DNA from: Prevotellaceae bacterium
GTDB taxonomy: Bacteria; Bacteroidota; Bacteroidia; Bacteroidales; UBA932
DNA length: 5,122 bases
Assembly (NCBI GenBank): GCA_031287815.1
Contig: JAITSM010000105.1
Span: 1-5,122 of the forward strand
Direction: 5' to 3'
Both the position numbers and the translations under genes were made by a program. A model generated the notes under the pieces. The model worked only from the letters and a program-made list of their open reading frames with translations. It had not been told where the DNA came from and ran no database searches. The first letter of the stretch is position 1; every line of letters starts with the position of its first letter. Positions 1 to 5,122 of the stretch are shown here, in pieces.

Positions 1-47
1 CGTTCATCTGTGGAACTCCGGGTGTATTTCCTTACTTTACTCTCCAT
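1..47 (-). CDS. Possible 5' end of an unidentified gene, cut by the window edge
   Basis: An ATG at 47-45 on the minus strand opens a frame with no stop to the left edge, giving only about 15 residues (MESKVRKYTRSSTDE). That is too little to assign a family; the peptide is basic and polar and shows no signal peptide. The start is favoured because a Bacteroidota-type -7 box (TAACTTTG, 83-76) lies about 30 bases upstream in the right orientation. It would be co-oriented with the operon to its right and separated from it by about 190 bp. A chance open frame of this length is quite possible, so this is a weak call. Confidence 0.3.
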   Translation of the reverse strand, partial: MESKVRKYTRSSTDE

Positions 48-75
48 ATTTTGGCCCTTAAATGTTTTCTGACGG

Positions 76-83
76 CAAAGTTA
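76..83 (-). promoter_or_regulatory. Candidate Bacteroidota -7 promoter box
   Basis: The minus strand reads TAACTTTG followed by C, an exact match to the TAnnTTTG -7 consensus of Bacteroidota housekeeping promoters. No clear TTTG -33 box is found at the expected spacing of about 19-21 bases; the nearest TTG-like triplets lie too far upstream. It would drive the possible gene that leaves the window at position 1, with a leader of roughly 25 bases. Confidence 0.35.
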
Positions 84-138
84 GCGCTTCTCTTTAATAA
101 ACCCAGCGAACAACCCTAAATGTTGTGTATAAACGATA

Positions 139-173
139 GCCCCTTTAGGAGAGGGGGGGCGGCTGGCGCCAGC
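139..173. repeat. GC-rich hairpin-forming patch (REP-like)
   Basis: Two dyads lie side by side in an otherwise AT-rich gap. GCCCCT at 139-144 can pair with the AGGGG run starting at 152, and GCTGGCGCCAGC at 162-173 is a perfect 12-bp palindrome. A tract of seven G occupies 153-159. Similar CCCCTTTAGGGG-type sequences are, from memory, common between genes in Bacteroidota genomes. The patch lies downstream of the minus-strand operon and could help end its transcription or protect its mRNA, but no T-tract follows it on the minus strand, so it is not called an intrinsic terminator. Confidence 0.4.
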
Positions 174-174
174 G

Positions 175-241
175 CTCATACCTCATACTCTTCATACTTC
201 AAAAAAATTCTCCATTCTCCATTTTCCATTTTCCATTCTCA
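175..241. repeat. 7-bp-period direct repeats at the 3' end of the metal operon
   Basis: Two adjoining blocks are seen. CTCATAC occurs twice exactly (175-181, 182-188) with a looser third copy ending at 197. Five heptads then fill 207-241: ATTCTCC, ATTCTCC, ATTTTCC, ATTTTCC and ATTCTCA. The last heptad contains the TGA stop (241-239) of the HMA-domain gene, so the array starts exactly at the end of that gene. A run of seven A at 201-207 (U-tract on the minus-strand transcript) separates the blocks. The heptamer ATTCTCC recurs at 5040-5046 after the other transcription unit. Confidence 0.8.
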
Positions 242-550
242 ATTAAACACGTTCTCCGCTTCCTTCGCGGTGTAGCCTAATTTTTCAAAGGCTTTTACGA
301 GTTTTTCCTTGTCGGTTTTGGCGGTGTTGAATTTAATCCAGACTTCCTTCGTCTCCAGCGTTACCTTCATATCCAGTACGCCTTTTTCGTGCGGAAGGGC
401 ATTTTCAATCTTCTTTTGGCAGTTGTGGCAATGGATGTTTACGATAAACGTCACTTCCGCTTCGTTCTTTTTCAACTTCGCCGGCGCTTGTCCGTAGCCG
501 ACAGCAGCAAATAAAAATAAGCTGCAAAAAATAAGGGTAATTGTTTTCAT
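239..550 (-). CDS. Secreted heavy-metal-associated (HMA) domain protein
   Basis: A 103-residue protein with a hydrophobic N-terminal signal peptide (about residues 1-20, ending near GYGQA), so the mature protein is probably periplasmic. Residues about 31-98 form one HMA ferredoxin-like domain of the kind that binds Cu(I) or similar soft metals. The binding loop is IHCHNC, with C41 and C44 spaced CxxC and a histidine between them; the Met usual in MxCxxC is replaced. Later family features include EKGV (55-58) and EKLGY (89-93). It is the last gene of a three-gene minus-strand unit, 31 bp after the TonB-dependent receptor, which supports a role as periplasmic metal acceptor or chaperone for that system. 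The metal is inferred, most likely copper. The ATG at 550 has no Shine-Dalgarno; its upstream region is a 10-bp tandem repeat. Confidence 0.93.
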   Translation of the reverse strand: MKTITLIFCSLFLFAAVGYGQAPAKLKKNEAEVTFIVNIHCHNCQKKIENALPHEKGVLDMKVTLETKEVWIKFNTAKTDKEKLVKAFEKLGYTAKEAENVFN

Positions 551-584
551 GTTAATTGTAGTTAATTGTAGTTAATTGTAGTTA
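551..584. repeat. 10-bp tandem repeat filling the receptor-HMA gene gap
   Basis: Three perfect copies of GTTAATTGTA (551-580) plus a partial fourth (GTTA, 581-584) fill the whole gap. On the coding strand the unit is TAACTACAAT, and the first TAA is the receptor stop codon (584-582). Because the period is 1 modulo 3, the TAA of successive copies falls in all three reading frames (584, 574, 564, 554). The array also makes up the entire ribosome-loading region of the HMA gene, whose ATG follows one base after the last TAA. Copy number would set the spacing between the two genes. Confidence 0.92.
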
Positions 585-2879
585 TTTAAACAAAGTATAT
601 CTAAATCCTGCATAGATTCGCCGCCCCATGAGCGGCCCCCAGATGACGGTCGAATTGAACAGCGGGCTGTAGGGGTCGTCTGCATGGAGAATCGGGTCGT
701 CCTGCATATAATTCAAAATATTTTCCACTCCGATATACAGGTCGACGCCTTTGAACTTGCGCGTGACCTGCGCAAAGAACATGGGGTATACCGGCGAATA
801 GCGGTTTCCGGGAACCATCGTTTCCACGTCCGGCAGGCGGGTGGCGCCGTTCAATTGAGCGGTCAGGTCGAAAGTCCAGATGTGCATGCGCGTGGCGTAT
901 TGCAGGTTTAGCAACGCCTTGAAACGGTCGTTCAGGGGGCGTTCCCGGAGGCGGCCGCCAGTATAGGTGGTCTTCGCGCCGGTGTAGCGGAACGCCGCCA
1001 GCAGCGTAAAACGCGCCATGGGCTGTATGCTGAAATCTACCTGAAACGTATTGGAGTACGATTTTCCGTTCAGGTTGTAAATCCAATAGGTGGAATAATG
1101 CTGCGGCTGTTCGTACAAATAGCGTTCCGCATCCACGAGTACCTGATGGGTAAAATCGGTGCGGAAATAATCCACGCTGATGGAGGCGTTGTCGTCGTAG
1201 CCCCAGGGAAGATACCATGAAAAACTGCCGCCGAAAGTCCATGCTTCTTCGAGTTGCAAATCGTCGGCGATTTCGATTTTACGCCCGGTTGCCAGTATCC
1301 CGATATTGTCGGTAATGGCGTTTGCCGTGCGGAAACCGCGCCCCGCCGAAGCCCGCAGAATCAACCGGTCGGAAAAATGGTATTTCAAGGTAGCGCGCGG
1401 CGTAAGCAGCCAGCGGTACAACGAGTGGTAATCGGCGCGCAAACCGGCTACCAGCGTCAGTTTTTCCTTGTAGTTAAAAGTATATTCGCCGAACAGCCCG
1501 CCAGTAATTTCCCTCCTGTTTAAATTGATTGTATTATCGTGTGGGCGGCGGCTATTGTCCAGCCAGGCGTCTTCCAGCAGTTCCCGGTAATCGTCCCAGC
1601 GGAAGCTGAGGCCGGCGGTGTAGGTATGGTACTTGCCGAAACCCGATTGGAACAGCCCGTTGAAAGTAGCGGTATTTTCGCGCCCGTTGTAGTTCTTCAG
1701 CCCGAAAAACGAGTTCAATTCATGGAACGTATAATCGCCGATAAAGGCGATATTCGAGGTTGCCTGCGCAGCAGCAATATCTTCGCGCGGCGGCTGCGCA
1801 ACGGACAGCGGGACGCCTACCTTCACGTAGGCATTGAAATGTTTGTTTTCAATCCGGCTGCCGTAGCCGGTGGTATCGCGCGGGCGGCTGTAGTCAAAAT
1901 CCATTTGCCCGCTTTCGCGTTTTTCGTACAGGCCTTTGATGCCGAAACGCAGTTGAACGCCGTTATCTGCAAGGTATATCCAGCGGTTGGCCAGATTGAT
2001 TTGCCGCTTCACCGGCTCATCCATGAAGCCGTCGTGATTGTCGTCATACTTTTTCGGGTCGGTGGAAGCGTGCGCCAGCAGGGCGGTAGACCATTTCTCC
2101 GACAGTTGCAGCGATGAAACCACATTCGCCTCCGTACGCAAAAACCGGTCGAAATATAAATTCAGGAACAGCGGCTGCGGCGTAACCGGCTTGCGGTATT
2201 CCAGGTTGATTTGCCCCGTGATATTTTCATAGCCTTGCAAAATGGAGCCGGCGCCTTTGGCAATCTGGATGCTTTCCAGCCACTGCCCGGGCGTATAGCT
2301 CAAGCCGAAAGGCTGGGCAAGCCCGCGCATGTCGGGGCGGCTTTCATCCAGCATCTGCACATAGTTGCCCGACAGCCCGAGCAAACGTATTTGCCGTGCG
2401 CCGCTCACCGCATCGCTGTAACCCACCGTTACGCCGGCGGAATTTTCAAAACTTTCGGCGAGGTTGCAGCACGCCATTTTGGTTAAGCCGGCGGCGCTGA
2501 TCACTTCTGTTTTGATTGTCGAGAGTTTGGAAATATAGTTTCCGGCCTGCCGCCCGGTAACGACTACTTCGTCGAGCGCCCTTCCTTCGTGCAGCGTGAT
2601 ATCCGGCGAATCTTCCGTAGAAGTAACGGTCAACGTATCGTTCTCGTAGCCCACGAAGGAAGCGATGAGATGCGCCGGAAACGCCGGCGGGGGAGCAATA
2701 GTGAAATGCCCGTTTTCATCGGTGGTAACGGCCATGGCCGCATGATGCCAATAGACCGAAGCATAGGGCAGCGGCGTCTTTTCGCCCGAAGGCGAAAGCC
2801 CCGAAACGACGCCTTTGATACCTTGTGCAGCTATCGTATGGCTGATGATTATAGTGGCGAAAAATAAAATCTTTTTCAT
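582..2879 (-). CDS. TonB-dependent outer-membrane receptor, putative metal transporter
   Basis: A 765-residue outer-membrane receptor expected to import a ligand using TonB-ExbBD energy. In order: a signal peptide (about 1-18), a carboxypeptidase-regulatory-like beta-sandwich (about 20-97, with FVGYE at 75-79), a likely TonB box (DEVVVTG, 103-109), a plug domain (about 112-228, with IQIAKGAGSI at 204-213 and GQINLEYRKP at 222-231) and a 22-strand-type barrel to the C-terminus, which ends GFRYTLFK. The plug carries an adjacent Cys-Cys pair (C137, C138 in MACCNLAESFE), rare in such proteins and suited to soft-metal binding. Residues 279-287 (DxNxDGxxD) look like a calcium-binding loop in an early barrel loop. 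The gene lies 117 bp after the HYC_CC_PP gene, a gap with no clear promoter or terminator, and 31 bp before the HMA gene. Absence of a SusD partner argues against glycan uptake. The ligand is inferred to be a metal or metal chelate. Confidence 0.96.
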   Translation of the reverse strand: MKKILFFATIIISHTIAAQGIKGVVSGLSPSGEKTPLPYASVYWHHAAMAVTTDENGHFTIAPPPAFPAHLIASFVGYENDTLTVTSTEDSPDITLHEGRALDEVVVTGRQAGNYISKLSTIKTEVISAAGLTKMACCNLAESFENSAGVTVGYSDAVSGARQIRLLGLSGNYVQMLDESRPDMRGLAQPFGLSYTPGQWLESIQIAKGAGSILQGYENITGQINLEYRKPVTPQPLFLNLYFDRFLRTEANVVSSLQLSEKWSTALLAHASTDPKKYDDNHDGFMDEPVKRQINLANRWIYLADNGVQLRFGIKGLYEKRESGQMDFDYSRPRDTTGYGSRIENKHFNAYVKVGVPLSVAQPPREDIAAAQATSNIAFIGDYTFHELNSFFGLKNYNGRENTATFNGLFQSGFGKYHTYTAGLSFRWDDYRELLEDAWLDNSRRPHDNTINLNRREITGGLFGEYTFNYKEKLTLVAGLRADYHSLYRWLLTPRATLKYHFSDRLILRASAGRGFRTANAITDNIGILATGRKIEIADDLQLEEAWTFGGSFSWYLPWGYDDNASISVDYFRTDFTHQVLVDAERYLYEQPQHYSTYWIYNLNGKSYSNTFQVDFSIQPMARFTLLAAFRYTGAKTTYTGGRLRERPLNDRFKALLNLQYATRMHIWTFDLTAQLNGATRLPDVETMVPGNRYSPVYPMFFAQVTRKFKGVDLYIGVENILNYMQDDPILHADDPYSPLFNSTVIWGPLMGRRIYAGFRYTLFK

Positions 2880-2996
2880 GAAATTAAATAACGTTTAAAT
2901 GATACAATTTAAAGAATGGGCACGGGATAAGGGAAAATGGAACAACCAGCGGAGCGCCCTGCGCATCATCCGCCGCATTTCATTTTCCGTGTACCA

Positions 2997-3476
2997 TTAT
3001 AAACGCCATTGTTGCACCCGCAGGAAAGACGGATGTTTTGTGTCTAACAGCGGCGGCGGGTGGGCCGGGGCGATGGCCGCCACTGCCGGCATATTGCCCG
3101 CGAAAAGCGCAGCCGCCGGGCAAAAGAAGAATAAAGAATAAAAATCAGGAGCTATCTTCGACAGGGAGGGCCGGTTTTGGTCGATTTGCAGCAGTTCGAC
3201 TTGCACCATACAGCATGCGCCCTCGCCGGTACCTTCTTCCGTTTCGGAAGCGCCGGCACAGGAATCAGCGACAGCTTCCTGCGCTGCATGGCAACAATGC
3301 GATTCTTCTTCCTGCCGGGAATGGTGGTGCTTACAGGCGTGATGCCCTACCGCAGGCAATACCACCTGTACGGCCTCCTCGCACTGGCAATAATGCCGCC
3401 CCACCCCGATGATGCTCGTTCCGTAAACCGACACCAGCAAGCCGGCAAACAAATATTTGAAAAATTGTTTCATCAT
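2997..3476 (-). CDS. Cys/His-rich membrane-anchored protein, HYC_CC_PP type
   Basis: A 159-residue protein with the three short signatures of the Bacteroidota HYC_CC_PP family, recognised from memory: HYC at 28-30 (with C32), CC at 88-89 and a proline run at 140-142. A hydrophobic N-terminus (about 6-25) is a signal anchor or signal peptide; a second hydrophobic stretch spans about 111-137. Between them lies a soluble, probably periplasmic segment with nine-Cys/ten-His richness overall, notably HHACKHHH (45-52) and HCCH (60-63), followed by an acidic Ser/Glu/Gly linker. These are plausible metal ligands. No enzyme motif is seen. It is the first gene of the minus-strand unit, with a promoter match just upstream. 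Two starts are adjacent (ATG at 3476 and 3473); the second gives a slightly longer leader. Its function is unknown; metal binding or delivery to the neighbouring receptor system is inferred. Alternative: an unrelated low-complexity membrane protein. Confidence 0.85.
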   Translation of the reverse strand: MMKQFFKYLFAGLLVSVYGTSIIGVGRHYCQCEEAVQVVLPAVGHHACKHHHSRQEEESHCCHAAQEAVADSCAGASETEEGTGEGACCMVQVELLQIDQNRPSLSKIAPDFYSLFFFCPAAALFAGNMPAVAAIAPAHPPPLLDTKHPSFLRVQQWRL

Positions 3477-3484
3477 TGCAGGTA

Positions 3485-3515
3485 CAAAACTACGAAAAAA
3501 TAATAAATAGGCAAA
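3485..3515 (-). promoter_or_regulatory. Promoter of the three-gene metal operon
   Basis: On the minus strand TTTG (3515-3512) is followed after 19 bases by TAGTTTTG (3492-3485). These match the Bacteroidota -33 (TTTG) and -7 (TAnnTTTG) elements exactly and with the usual spacing. The predicted transcription start is around 3478-3481, only a few bases before the ATG at 3476 or 3473, so the transcript would have almost no leader. No operator or metal-responsive dyad was recognised. Confidence 0.6.
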
Positions 3516-3521
3516 AAATCG

Positions 3522-3529
3522 TATATTTG
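3522..3529 (+). promoter_or_regulatory. Candidate -7 promoter box for the MBL-fold gene
   Basis: TATATTTG matches TAnnTTTG on the plus strand. A transcription start near 3534 would give a leader of about 40 bases to the ATG at 3573. No TTTG -33 element is visible at the right distance; that stretch is A-rich instead, so an activator or a degenerate -33 may be involved. It lies only six bases from the -33 box of the divergent promoter. Confidence 0.45.
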
Positions 3530-3572
3530 TAATCTCTTTAAACAGGTATTTTAACCTTCAAAAATAGATGTG

Positions 3573-5003
3573 ATGAAAAAAATTAATCAACTGCTTATCG
3601 CCACAGTCTTCGCCGTTACGCCGGCGGCAGCGCAACAGGCGCCGGAAATTTTCAGTTACCAACTGCCGCTGGCAAATGTTAGCGTATTGCCCGAAATGCA
3701 ACAAAACGGAAACCCCAACACCCTCATCGGCGCTACGCCGGAAATACTTGAAAAATATGCGCCCGGCGGCATTATCCCAAGCGCAGTGAATGCTTTTTTA
3801 ATTTACCGGTACGGACAATTAACGTTGATAGACGCCGGTTTCGGCGCCAAGCTCTTTGAGCGCCTGCAATCGTTCGGGTGGACGGCGGACGACATCAGCG
3901 TGGTGCTGCTGACGCACCTGCACGGCGACCATATCGGCGGATTGCTGCGCAACGGAAAAGCGGCGTTCCCGAATGCAACCGTTTATTTGTCGAAACAGGA
4001 ATACGACTACTGGACAAGCGGCGAAGAGATGAATAAATTGCCGGAAGGCCGCCGCAGCGGTTTTGAAAATGCCCGGAAAGCCCTGGATGCATATGCCGAG
4101 CGGATATTTCTCTTTACGCCGGCGGAAATAGACGCTCCCGAACAGCGGGAAGTGATTCCCGGCATCTATGGCGTCGCGGCGTTCGGGCATACGCCGGGGC
4201 ATACGATGTACAAAGTCGGGCTTGGCGAGGAACAGTTCCTGATATGGGCTGACTTGACGCATGCCACAAACGTCCAACTGCCGCATCCCGAAGTGGCCGT
4301 AACCTACGACGTGCACCCCGAACAGGCGGTTGCCTCGCGCAAGAAAATACTGGCGTATGCGGCAAAAAACGCATGCCCCATAGCCGGGTCGCACATTGCC
4401 TTCCCAAGTGTGGGGTGGGTCTTTGAAAACAAACAAGGCGGCTATGTTTTCCAACCGTCCCTGACGCCGGAGGCCGTGCAGGAGGCCGTGAATGAACAGT
4501 TGAAAAAATATCCGGAAACACGGTTGCAGGATATTTACAAAAACTTTTTCCAGGATTATTTTGGGCCCGGGCATATTATTCCCGACGCTGCCGCGGCAAA
4601 AAATTATCTACAACAGGAACTGGGCGAATATGAGGAAACCGCCGGCGCAATAATAGAGCCCACCGGAAGCGAAGGCCGTTTTTACCGCGTAGACCTTTCC
4701 GTAGTGAAAGAAAATAAAATCCCGTTCGGCCTTTTTCTCGAGGCGTTCATTGAAAGCGCCAACGACGCCACGCCGCCCCCGCCGGCAGTGTGGGTGGCGC
4801 AATGGAATAAAATTGTACACATCCTCGACGGCATGCAGCTCCACCTTCCCGGCTACGAAGCCGACAAAGCGCATATAAGCGCCCTACTGGCAGAAGGGAA
4901 ATTCACCGTGCACCACAGCCCCGCCTACCAGGAGCGCTACAAGCCGCATTACCGCATCATCAGCAAATCCGTTTTTGAAAAAAAATTGAGAAAGTTTATT
5001 TAA
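3573..5003 (+). CDS. Exported metallo-beta-lactamase-fold hydrolase fused to an uncharacterised C-terminal domain
   Basis: 476 residues from the ATG at 3573; a GTG at 3570 would add one residue. The start region reads ATGTGATG, so a start-stop pair overlaps the true start. A signal peptide (about 1-21, ending AAA-QQ) predicts export. Residues about 25-290 form an MBL-fold hydrolase with a complete dinuclear metal site: D87 (LIDAG), H115/H117/D119/H120 (THLHGDH), H206 (GHTPGH), D227 (WADLTH) and H274 (GSH). This layout is nearest to lactonase/glyoxalase-II-like hydrolases; the substrate is unknown. Residues about 297-476 are a separate domain with FGPGH (330-334), EPTG (362-365), VHHS (446-449) and YKPHYRII (456-463). 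These motifs resemble, from memory, a widespread stand-alone uncharacterised bacterial family. It is transcribed divergently from the metal operon, ends with tandem stops TAA TGA and is followed by a strong terminator, so it is probably monocistronic. Not a classical beta-lactamase. Confidence 0.95.
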   Translation: MKKINQLLIATVFAVTPAAAQQAPEIFSYQLPLANVSVLPEMQQNGNPNTLIGATPEILEKYAPGGIIPSAVNAFLIYRYGQLTLIDAGFGAKLFERLQSFGWTADDISVVLLTHLHGDHIGGLLRNGKAAFPNATVYLSKQEYDYWTSGEEMNKLPEGRRSGFENARKALDAYAERIFLFTPAEIDAPEQREVIPGIYGVAAFGHTPGHTMYKVGLGEEQFLIWADLTHATNVQLPHPEVAVTYDVHPEQAVASRKKILAYAAKNACPIAGSHIAFPSVGWVFENKQGGYVFQPSLTPEAVQEAVNEQLKKYPETRLQDIYKNFFQDYFGPGHIIPDAAAAKNYLQQELGEYEETAGAIIEPTGSEGRFYRVDLSVVKENKIPFGLFLEAFIESANDATPPPPAVWVAQWNKIVHILDGMQLHLPGYEADKAHISALLAEGKFTVHHSPAYQERYKPHYRIISKSVFEKKLRKFI

Positions 5004-5009
5004 TGAAAA

Positions 5010-5051
5010 GTGAAGGGTGAACGGTGAAGGGTAAAGGGCATTCTCCATTCA
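5010..5051. repeat. 7-bp-period direct repeats downstream of the MBL-fold gene
   Basis: Four heptads lie seven bases after the stop: GTGAAGG, GTGAACG, GTGAAGG and GTAAAGG (5010-5037). They are followed by ATTCTCC and a partial second copy, ATTCA (5040-5051). Three copies contain TGA, and with a period of 1 modulo 3 these stops fall in all three frames. ATTCTCC is the same heptamer that forms the array at 207-241, at the end of the other transcription unit. Confidence 0.75.
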
Positions 5052-5055
5052 CAAA

Positions 5056-5089
5056 AAAACCGCCGGCATGTTTCCATACCGGCGGTTTT
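5056..5089 (+). terminator. Rho-independent terminator of the MBL-fold gene
   Basis: AAAACCGCCGG (5056-5066) pairs perfectly with CCGGCGGTTTT (5079-5089). After one C-A mismatch, three more pairs close a TTTC loop (5071-5074). The arms are flanked by an A-tract (5053-5059) on the left and TTTTCGTTTT on the right, so it could stop transcription from either side. It starts about 50 bases after the stop codon of the MBL-fold gene. Confidence 0.9.
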
Positions 5090-5100
5090 CGTTTTCCGCA

Positions 5101-5122
5101 TGTAGGGGCGAAAAATTTTTCG
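5101..5122. repeat. Probable left part of a dispersed inverted repeat, cut by the window edge
   Basis: CGAAAAATTTTTCG (5109-5122) is a perfect 14-bp palindrome ending exactly at the window edge, and it is preceded by TGTAGGGG. Intergenic elements with GTAGGGGCG on one side and CGCCCCTAC on the other are, from memory, common in Bacteroidota and some other phyla. The sequence here is the expected left half, with the right CCCCTAC arm predicted just outside the window. Confidence 0.5.

Noticed and set aside
601..1242. 213-codon minus-strand frame inside the receptor gene
   Set aside because: Same-strand alternative frame of the barrel-coding region; Arg/His/Pro-rich translation typical of an out-of-frame read.
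1539..2117. 192-codon plus-strand open frame opposite the receptor
   Set aside because: Antisense shadow of the receptor; no motif and no start signal.
582..2879. SusC-type glycan receptor
   Set aside because: No SusD-like lipoprotein gene adjoins it and the length (765) is shorter than typical SusC proteins; the neighbours point to metal handling.
2895..2978. Minus-strand 27-residue Arg-rich open frame between the HYC_CC_PP gene and the receptor
   Set aside because: Short, no initiation signal or recognisable motif, and GC-rich spacer sequence can give such frames by chance; not supportable as a gene.
3038..3412. Plus-strand open frames opposite the HYC_CC_PP gene
   Set aside because: The opposite strand gives the HYC, CC and proline signatures plus a signal anchor and promoter; the plus-strand frames show none of these.
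3819..4574. Long minus-strand open frame (251 codons) opposite the MBL-fold gene
   Set aside because: It lies wholly antisense to a gene with clear catalytic motifs, and its translation has no recognisable domain; it is a codon-bias shadow.
3573..5003. Antibiotic-inactivating metallo-beta-lactamase
   Set aside because: The fold motif is shared by many hydrolases; the GHTPGH and D227 layout fits the lactonase/glyoxalase-II-like group, and the protein has an extra domain not found in class B beta-lactamases.
3600..5080. Frequent CGCCGG / GCCGGC words across the right half
   Set aside because: Most sit at Thr-Pro, Ala-Gly or Pro-Ala codon pairs and fit the codon use of the gene; no regular spacing, so not treated as a repeat or signal.
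1..5122. CRISPR array, tRNA, rRNA or insertion sequence
   Set aside because: No 25-40 bp spaced repeats, no tRNA cloverleaf or rRNA signature and no transposase were seen; the only repeats are the short-period arrays and palindromes listed.

Overview
The window looks like chromosomal DNA from a member of the Bacteroidota, most likely the order Bacteroidales. Three things point there. The receptor carries an N-terminal carboxypeptidase-regulatory-like domain ahead of its TonB plug. The start regions are A-rich and lack Shine-Dalgarno sequences. Matches to the Bacteroides-type promoter (TTTG at -33, TAnnTTTG at -7) lie upstream of genes. The genes are of roughly balanced GC with AT-rich gaps.

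Layout from left to right. Positions 1-238 hold the possible first codons of a minus-strand gene leaving the window, a candidate -7 box for it, a GC-rich hairpin-forming patch, and a block of 7-bp repeats that runs into the stop codon of the next gene. Positions 239-3476 hold three minus-strand genes that read as one unit. In transcription order they are a small Cys/His-rich membrane-anchored protein of the HYC_CC_PP type (2997-3476), a 765-residue TonB-dependent outer-membrane receptor (582-2879) and a small secreted heavy-metal-associated (HMA) domain protein (239-550). A good promoter match sits just before the first gene. A 93-bp divergent gap leads to a plus-strand gene (3573-5003) for an exported metallo-beta-lactamase-fold hydrolase fused to a second, uncharacterised C-terminal domain. 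After it come another 7-bp repeat block, a strong rho-independent terminator and the first part of what looks like a dispersed inverted repeat cut by the window edge.

Functional reading. The three-gene unit looks like a soft-metal (probably copper) acquisition or handling system. The receptor would move the metal or a metal chelate across the outer membrane, and the HMA protein and the Cys/His-rich protein would bind it in the periplasm. This is inferred from family membership and visible Cys/His motifs; no residue here proves the metal. The divergent hydrolase shares the intergenic control region but has no evident functional link.

The most notable points are the hydrolase/uncharacterised-domain fusion, the Cys-Cys pair in the receptor plug, the Cys/His clusters of the first operon gene, and short tandem repeats (7-bp and 10-bp periods) that begin at or beside the stop codons of three of the four complete genes.
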